Positions 1 to 3,992 of a stretch of DNA of 6,857 bases are shown one piece after another. The stretch's first letter is position 1; every line of letters begins with the position of its first letter. The stretch comes from an uncultured Bacteroidota bacterium (lineage in GTDB: Bacteria; Bacteroidota; Bacteroidia; Flavobacteriales; Flavobacteriaceae): the NCBI GenBank assembly GCA_903920835.1, contig CAIXNQ010000264.1:1-6857 (forward strand). The letters run 5' to 3'. Under the pieces are notes generated by a model. That model worked only from the letters and a program-made list of their open reading frames with translations. It had not been told where the DNA came from and searched no databases. The translations under genes were made by a program, and so were the position numbers.

Positions 1-708
1 ATTAAATAACTGTTTTATAGATTCACTTAGATCTTCACGATCAAAAATGTCTGTTCTACTATTCATTACACGTTTACGTAGCATTTCTTTTACCAGTTTA
101 GCTTCTTCTGAAATAAGTTTTTCTGTAGAAGGACTTGCAAGGGTGCTAGTTAATATTACAACAGGTTGATTTTTAGATTTTGCATCTGCCAAACTACTTT
201 TAACTTTCTCATCAACTTTACTCCAAGTAGTTTCTTTGTTATCTAACAATGGATTTTTTAAACGCAAGCTATCATATAAAGATAGTATTGATGCATGAAT
301 TCTTGCATTTGCAGCAAACTTTGCACCTGGCAATGTGTTATTTTCTATTTTAATTGGTCTGCCTTCTCTAGTTTTAACCAATAAATTAGCAAAATCAAAT
401 CCATCAAAAACAGTTGTTGCATAATAGTCTGCAACGCCTGGAATTATTTGTTCTGGTTGAACAACATATGGAATTGATTTGTGAACAGGACCTTCACAAG
501 CGGCCAATGTAGCTGCAGCAGTACTAAATCCAACATACTTTAAGAAATCTCGTCTAGAAGTAGATGAATCAAGCAAACTCTCTTTGTTACCTAAAAATTC
601 ATTAGTAGGAATTTCCTCAACAAATTCGTTATTTCTAAGAGCCTCAACAATAGAACTATTTTCGTTTAGTTCTTCAACACTTTTCCAGTATTTTTTGTTT
701 GATGACAT
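1..708 (-). CDS. actB: ActB, alternative complex III molybdopterin-oxidoreductase-like/iron-sulfur subunit (N-terminal 236 residues, cut by window edge)
   Basis: The frame is open without a stop from the ATG at 706-708 to base 1, giving 236 residues; the 3' part lies outside the window. The protein begins MSSNKKYWKSVEELNE, an acidic N-terminal extension of about 50 residues of the kind found in Bacteroidota 'TAT-variant' molybdopterin oxidoreductases. Then comes a twin-arginine motif, SRRDFLK (51-57), and a short hydrophobic, Ala-rich stretch ending LAAC (68-71). Beyond this, VVQPEQIIPGVADYYATT and the following residues look like the start of the molybdopterin-oxidoreductase-like domain. In known ACIII complexes ActB is a periplasm-facing fusion of a molybdopterin-oxidoreductase-like domain (without the cofactor) and an iron-sulfur domain that carries electrons from quinol oxidation to the cytochromes. 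The gene starts 38 bases after the actA stop and is almost surely cotranscribed with it. Identification rests on the N-terminal pattern plus the neighbouring actA; the iron-sulfur part cannot be seen. Confidence 0.88.
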   Translation of the reverse strand, partial: MSSNKKYWKSVEELNENSSIVEALRNNEFVEEIPTNEFLGNKESLLDSSTSRRDFLKYVGFSTAAATLAACEGPVHKSIPYVVQPEQIIPGVADYYATTVFDGFDFANLLVKTREGRPIKIENNTLPGAKFAANARIHASILSLYDSLRLKNPLLDNKETTWSKVDEKVKSSLADAKSKNQPVVILTSTLASPSTEKLISEEAKLVKEMLRKRVMNSRTDIFDREDLSESIKQLFN

Positions 709-746
709 ATTGTATATAAATATTAACGCTTAATAATCTTCTTTAA

Positions 747-2069
747 TTAGTAGTGGCATTTACCACACTCTAAACCTCCCATTTGTGCAGCAGTAAGTTT
801 GTCAACACCATATTTTTTAGAAAGTTCGTTATGAATTTTTGTGTAATATTCATTACCCTCCATTTTAACTTCAGTTTTTCTATGACAATCAATACACCAA
901 CCCATTGTTAATTTAGCAAATTGCTTTTGAACTTCATAAGTTTGAACAGGACCATGACAAGTTTGACATTCAATTCCTGCAACAGTTACGTGTTGAGCGT
1001 GATTGAAATAGACAAAATCTTGAAGATTATGAATTCTTACCCATTTAACAGGCTCAGTTATACCAGTGTATTTTTGGTTGTCTTTGTCCCATCCAACTGC
1101 TTTGTATAATTTTTGAATTTCTCCGTCATAGAAAGCTTTTGAGTGCTCTGGAGTAGCAGTTGTATCAGATACTTCCGCTATGTTTTTATGACAGTTCATA
1201 CAAATATTTAAAGATGGTATTCCTGCATTTTTACTAACTCTAGCAGCTGAATGACAATATTTACAGTTTATTCCGTTACTTCCAGCATGGATTCTATGAG
1301 AATAATGAATTGGCTGAATTGGTTCGTAGTTTTGATCAACTCCTATTTGAGATAAATACCCGTAAACAAAATACGCACTCATTAACATCATCACTACTAC
1401 AGAAACAAAAACTAAAAATTGATTTTCAACAAATGCCTTCCAAATAGGTTTTGTAGGTTGTTTTTTAGTTATTTCTATTCCGTTAGATTTAGCTATTTTA
1501 GTTAAAACATTATTTACTAAAACTAGCATTACAATTAACATTAGCATTACTAACGAAAGTGCTCCTAATATTAAATTGTTTGACATACCGCCTTCTTTAG
1601 TCTCTCCACCTGCTGCAGTAGTTGCTGTTGCTTTTGGAGCTTCAGCTTTTGGTTCTGAAGTGTAAGCAATAATATTATCAATATCCGAAGTTGAAAGTTG
1701 TGGGAATGCAGTCATTACTGAACCATTAAATTCTTTGCTGATTCTTACCGCCTCAGCATCACCAGATTTAATTAATTCAGAACTATTATGAATCCATTTA
1801 TACAACCAATCATTTGATAGTCTTGCTGAAATTCCGCGAAGCGCTGGCCCTGTCATCTTAGCGTCTAACTTGTGACATGCTGCGCAATTAGTATTAAACA
1901 GCTCCTTACCTTTAACAGCATCTCCTCCAGCTGCTGCGGCAACAGGGGCAGCAGGTGCCGGTGCAGGAGTCGGGGTTTGAGCAAAAGAATTTAATGTAAT
2001 TGAAAAAGCAAAGGCTATGCTTAAAAACAAACTTTTCGAAATCGAATTAGGGTTTTCCACCTTTTTCAT
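747..2069 (-). CDS. actA: ActA, hexaheme membrane-bound cytochrome c of alternative complex III
   Basis: The 440-residue protein has six CxxCH heme-attachment motifs: CAACH at 62-66, CKYCH 269-273, CMNCH 290-294, CQTCH 368-372, CIDCH 392-396 and CGKCH 435-439. Order of parts: signal peptide (about 1-30, ending NSFA before Gln31), Pro/Ala linker (32-49), mono-heme cytochrome c domain (about 50-138, with Met119 as a possible distal ligand), Ala/Gly/Glu linker, membrane helix (about 164-188), Lys-rich loop, second membrane helix (about 214-238), then a penta-heme cytochrome domain to the C terminus. This topology puts all hemes in the periplasm and the basic loop in the cytoplasm. In ACIII the penta-heme ActA passes electrons from the quinol-oxidising part to soluble cytochrome c or a cytochrome oxidase. 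It is the first gene of the operon, with actB next and a consensus promoter upstream. The ATG at 2067-2069 is placed exactly before the signal peptide. There is no clear ribosome binding site, as is usual in this phylum. Confidence 0.93.
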   Translation of the reverse strand: MKKVENPNSISKSLFLSIAFAFSITLNSFAQTPTPAPAPAAPVAAAAGGDAVKGKELFNTNCAACHKLDAKMTGPALRGISARLSNDWLYKWIHNSSELIKSGDAEAVRISKEFNGSVMTAFPQLSTSDIDNIIAYTSEPKAEAPKATATTAAGGETKEGGMSNNLILGALSLVMLMLIVMLVLVNNVLTKIAKSNGIEITKKQPTKPIWKAFVENQFLVFVSVVVMMLMSAYFVYGYLSQIGVDQNYEPIQPIHYSHRIHAGSNGINCKYCHSAARVSKNAGIPSLNICMNCHKNIAEVSDTTATPEHSKAFYDGEIQKLYKAVGWDKDNQKYTGITEPVKWVRIHNLQDFVYFNHAQHVTVAGIECQTCHGPVQTYEVQKQFAKLTMGWCIDCHRKTEVKMEGNEYYTKIHNELSKKYGVDKLTAAQMGGLECGKCHY

Positions 2070-2153
2070 ATTATAAATGATTATCGACTAAAATTTAATC
2101 TATTTAGATAATAAATACTATTAAAAACAAAGTCATTTTATTTTTAACTTCGA

Positions 2154-2183
2154 CAAAAGTACAATTTATACCCTATTCTCAAA
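2154..2183 (-). promoter_or_regulatory. Promoter of the act operon
   Basis: Read on the minus strand, TTTG (2180-2183) is followed after 18 bases by TACTTTTG (2154-2161), a full match to the Bacteroidota TTTG / TAnnTTTG promoter pattern. Transcription would begin around 2145-2149, leaving a leader of about 75-80 bases before the actA ATG at 2069. The leader is AT-rich and shows no obvious riboswitch or strong hairpin. The match is seen directly; activity is inferred. Confidence 0.7.
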
Positions 2184-2197
2184 ACGCTATGTAAACC

Positions 2198-2218
2198 ATA
2201 AATATAATTTATATTTAT
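2198..2218. promoter_or_regulatory. 21-base palindrome between divergent promoters, candidate operator
   Basis: The arms ATAAATATAA (2198-2207) and TTATATTTAT (2209-2218) are perfect reverse complements around a single central T. The palindrome sits 14 bases upstream of the -33 element of the act promoter and 17 bases upstream of the -33 element of the SPOR-gene promoter. That is a natural place for a dimeric regulator acting on both. It consists only of A and T in an AT-rich genome, so chance is a real alternative. There is no T-run or position that would make it a terminator. Confidence 0.4.
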
Positions 2219-2235
2219 TCTAAATAAAACAGTAA

Positions 2236-2266
2236 GTTGCTTTTTGTTTTTGATGTACTATATTTG
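2236..2266 (+). promoter_or_regulatory. Promoter of the SPOR-domain gene
   Basis: GTTG (2236-2239) is followed after 19 bases by TATATTTG (2259-2266), an exact TAnnTTTG -7 element. The start codon at 2285 is only 18 bases beyond it, so the leader would be very short, about 10-14 bases. TTTG at 2243-2246 and 2249-2252 lie too close to the -7 box to be the -33 partner. Confidence 0.6.
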
Positions 2267-2284
2267 TATAAAAATCATTGAATT

Positions 2285-2674
2285 ATGAATATAAGTTACA
2301 TCATAAAAACGAACAGGCATATATTTCTATTTCTTTTAATTGGTTTTAATTCTTTTTCTCATTCTCAAAATTTATCTGTTTTTCAAGATTCAAAGTTTGA
2401 ATCTCTTCTAAATGAAAAACGAAAAATAAATCCTTCAATCATAGTTAATGACCGCTATAAAATTCAAATCTATAATGGAGATAACGAATCATGTAAAAAA
2501 AACTTAATTGAATTCAAAAAATCTTTTAAAGACATTGATGTCACAATTGTGTTTTTTACACCTATATATAAGGTTTGGATTGGAAATTACAAAACAAGAA
2601 TCGAAGCAGAGAAAATGCTTTTAGATTTGAAAAAAAAATATCCTAATGCTTTTTTAATTAAAGCTAATAAATGA
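2285..2674 (+). CDS. Small exported SPOR-domain protein
   Basis: The 129-residue protein has a basic N terminus and a hydrophobic segment (about 13-24) ending FSHS before Gln28, a likely Sec signal peptide. A linker of about 30 residues follows, then a single SPOR-like domain from about 57 to 127. The domain starts YKIQIYNGD and contains the typical second half VWIGNYKTRIEAEKMLLDLK (97-116), ending with PNAFLIKAN. SPOR domains bind glycan strands of peptidoglycan stripped of stem peptides, often at division sites. Here there is no other domain, so a periplasmic wall-binding role is inferred and the exact job is unknown. It is divergent from the act operon and convergent with the methyltransferase gene, whose stop is 9 bases away. 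The ATG follows a recognisable promoter and fits the signal peptide. Confidence is high that it is a gene, good for the SPOR domain. Confidence 0.85.
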   Translation: MNISYIIKTNRHIFLFLLIGFNSFSHSQNLSVFQDSKFESLLNEKRKINPSIIVNDRYKIQIYNGDNESCKKNLIEFKKSFKDIDVTIVFFTPIYKVWIGNYKTRIEAEKMLLDLKKKYPNAFLIKANK

Positions 2675-2683
2675 GATTTTATA

Positions 2684-3214
2684 TCAATAGCTAATTTTCT
2701 TGAAAAAATCCCAGATAACGATACCTGCACTAACAGCTATATTTAAGGAATGTTTTGTTCCTAGTTGCGGAATTTCAATTGTTCCGTCACATTTTGCTAT
2801 CAATTCTTGTCTAACTCCAAAAACCTCGTTCCCGAAAATTAACGCATATTTTTGATTCTGTAACAACTCAAAATCCTGAAGATAAACTGAATTCTCGACT
2901 TGTTCAATCGCATAAATTTTCACATTATCTGTTTTCAAATTAACTAATAAATCTAGACAATTTTCAGAATATTCCCAATCTACAGTTTCGGTTGCGCCTA
3001 AAGCGGTTTTATGAATTTCTTTATTTGGAGGAACAGCCGTAATTCCGCATAAATATATTTTTTCAATAAGAAACGCATCGCATGTTCTAAAAACAGAACC
3101 AATGTTGTTTAAACTTCTAATGTCGTCTAGTATTATTATTAAAGGAGTTTTTCTTGCAGATTTGAAATCTTCAACGCTTATCCTTTCGAGCTCACTGTTT
3201 TCAAGTTTTCTCAT
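2684..3214 (-). CDS. SpoU/TrmH-family RNA 2'-O-ribose methyltransferase (short form)
   Basis: This 176-residue protein shows the three SPOUT motifs in order. Motif 1 is NNIGSVFRTCDAF (36-48), with Asn37 and the catalytic-type Arg43. Motif 2 is IFGNEVFGV (126-134), with Glu130. Motif 3 is IPQLGTKHSLNIAVSAGI (148-165), with Ser156, Leu157 and Asn158 of the trefoil knot. HKTALGATETV (68-78) is the usual stretch between motifs 1 and 2. The family transfers a methyl group from S-adenosylmethionine to a ribose 2'-hydroxyl of tRNA or rRNA, as a knotted dimer in the cytoplasm. The protein is essentially only the catalytic domain, without the N-terminal L30e-like RNA-binding domain of RlmB or TsnR. 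The RNA target cannot be told from the sequence. The ATG at 3212-3214 lies 17 bases past a terminator hairpin that follows the upstream DUF1573 gene, and I find no good promoter of its own. Confidence 0.9.
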   Translation of the reverse strand: MRKLENSELERISVEDFKSARKTPLIIILDDIRSLNNIGSVFRTCDAFLIEKIYLCGITAVPPNKEIHKTALGATETVDWEYSENCLDLLVNLKTDNVKIYAIEQVENSVYLQDFELLQNQKYALIFGNEVFGVRQELIAKCDGTIEIPQLGTKHSLNIAVSAGIVIWDFFKKISY

Positions 3215-3231
3215 TTTAATAAATTAAAATT

Positions 3232-3265
3232 AAAAAAAAAGCTTCCTATTTTTCAGGAAGCTTTT
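3232..3265 (-). terminator. Rho-independent terminator after the DUF1573 gene
   Basis: The arms AAAAGCTTCCT (3237-3247) and AGGAAGCTTTT (3255-3265) form a perfect 11-bp stem with a 7-base loop. On the minus strand the stem runs into a T-run (complement of the A-run 3232-3240). It starts 22 bases past the DUF1573 stop codon. It is the clearest intrinsic terminator in the window. Confidence 0.88.
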
Positions 3266-3286
3266 AAATGTTTATTTAAAAAGTAT

Positions 3287-3841
3287 TTAGCTTTTTTTGT
3301 TTTCTGCTGGAATTGCTGGTTCTGCTGGAGTTACAGGCGTTGGATCTGGTAAAACAGTTCCTTTAATTGTTACAACTTTACTTGGCATTCCTTCAGCATT
3401 TGAAGAAATTGTAACTGTTTTAGTGAATGCACCAACTCTGTCAGTAGCATATTTTACACCAATAACACCTTTTCCTCCTGGAGGAATTGGATCTTTTGGA
3501 GTTGTTGGAACAGTACATCCACACGAACCTTGAGTACTTGAAATAATTAAATCTTTTTTACCATTATTTGTAAAAACAAATTCTCTTTTTCCATCTGCAT
3601 TGTGAGGAATTGTTCCATAATCAATAGTTTCATTTTCAAAAACCATTCCTGCACCCTCGATTTGAGCAGCAGTAGTAGTAGCAGCAGCTGGTTTAGCGCC
3701 ATCAAATACTTTAGTAGGAATAGCTTCTTTTGATTTTTTAGCTTTTTTTTCTTTTTTAACTTCAGTTTTTGTTGCTTCTTGAGCAAATGTAACTGTTGTG
3801 CCTGCAATGGCAAATGCAACTAATAATACTATTTTTTTCAT
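3287..3841 (-). CDS. Exported DUF1573-domain protein
   Basis: From the ATG at 3839-3841 the protein has 184 residues. Parts: signal peptide MKKIVLLVAFAIAGTTVTFA (1-20) before Gln21, a Lys/Glu-rich segment (25-39), an Ala/Thr run (51-59), the DUF1573 domain (about 65-163) and a Pro/Ala/Glu tail ending NKKS. The domain has an immunoglobulin-like beta pattern: FENETIDYGTIPH, then REFVFTNNGKKDLIISS, the conserved SCGCTVP (106-112, Cys107 and Cys109), PIPPGGKGVIGVKY and VTIKGTVLP. Such proteins are common, exported and of unknown function in Bacteroidota. The fold resembles ASH/MSP-type scaffolding domains, so a binding role in the envelope is plausible but inferred. A TTG at 3872-3874 would add 11 residues, but it forms the last bases of the promoter's -7 box, so the ATG is preferred. 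The gene is transcribed away from mutS and ends at a strong terminator. Confidence 0.88.
   Translation of the reverse strand: MKKIVLLVAFAIAGTTVTFAQEATKTEVKKEKKAKKSKEAIPTKVFDGAKPAAATTTAAQIEGAGMVFENETIDYGTIPHNADGKREFVFTNNGKKDLIISSTQGSCGCTVPTTPKDPIPPGGKGVIGVKYATDRVGAFTKTVTISSNAEGMPSKVVTIKGTVLPDPTPVTPAEPAIPAENKKS
3666..3688. repeat. Short imperfect trinucleotide repeat inside the DUF1573 gene
   Basis: The plus strand carries alternating GCA/GTA-type triplets: about two AGC units, three AGT units, then AGC units again. On the coding strand this encodes Ala-Ala-Ala-Thr-Thr-Thr-Ala-Ala (residues 52-59) in the linker between the Lys-rich segment and the DUF1573 domain. Length variation in multiples of three would be harmless to the frame. 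Confidence 0.55.
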
Positions 3842-3871
3842 TGTTATTAAATTTAAGTTTAAATTGATAAG

Positions 3872-3900
3872 CAAAAGTATATAAAATATCGAGAGTCAAA
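3872..3900 (-). promoter_or_regulatory. Promoter of the DUF1573 gene
   Basis: On the minus strand TTTG (3897-3900) is followed after 17 bases by TACTTTTG (3872-3879), the same -7 octamer as in the act promoter. Transcription would start near 3863-3867, giving a leader of about 25 bases to the ATG at 3841. The -33 TTTG is itself the end of TATATTTG (complement of 3897-3904), so a second, upstream -7 box is possible, though I find no matching -33 element for it. Confidence 0.7.
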
Positions 3901-3935
3901 TATAAAATTTTCTTAAATTTATTTTTTTTATTCAA

Positions 3936-3966
3936 CTTGTCAGAATTTATAAATTAATTACATTCG
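3936..3966 (+). promoter_or_regulatory. Probable mutS promoter
   Basis: CTTG (3936-3939) is followed after 19 bases by TACATTCG (3959-3966), which matches TAnnTTTG at all fixed positions but one. Transcription would begin near 3971-3975, about 20 bases before the TTG start of mutS. It is weaker than the others in the window, which would fit a low-level housekeeping repair gene. Confidence 0.45.
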
Positions 3967-3992
3967 CTTTTGAATAATTAACGTAGAATATT

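Noticed and set aside
1..708. ActB as an active molybdenum enzyme such as formate dehydrogenase or nitrate reductase
   Set aside because: The N-terminal extension, the Tat motif and the upstream actA fit ACIII ActB; the family is known to lack the molybdenum cofactor.
921..1109. Open frame of 62 codons on the plus strand inside actA
   Set aside because: It lies antisense to a certain heme protein gene, has no promoter or recognisable product, and is explained by the composition of actA.
2675..2683. Shared terminator between the convergent SPOR and methyltransferase genes
   Set aside because: The gap has only nine bases and I found no hairpin across it.
3297..3533. Open frame of 78 codons on the plus strand inside the DUF1573 gene
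   Set aside because: It is antisense to a well-supported domain, and its Gly/Val/Pro-rich product mirrors the coding strand.
3547..3819. Lys/Leu-rich open frame on the minus strand overlapping the DUF1573 gene in another frame
   Set aside because: The translation is a low-complexity Leu/Lys string produced by the shifted Ala/Thr/Lys repeats; the true frame has a signal peptide and a known domain.
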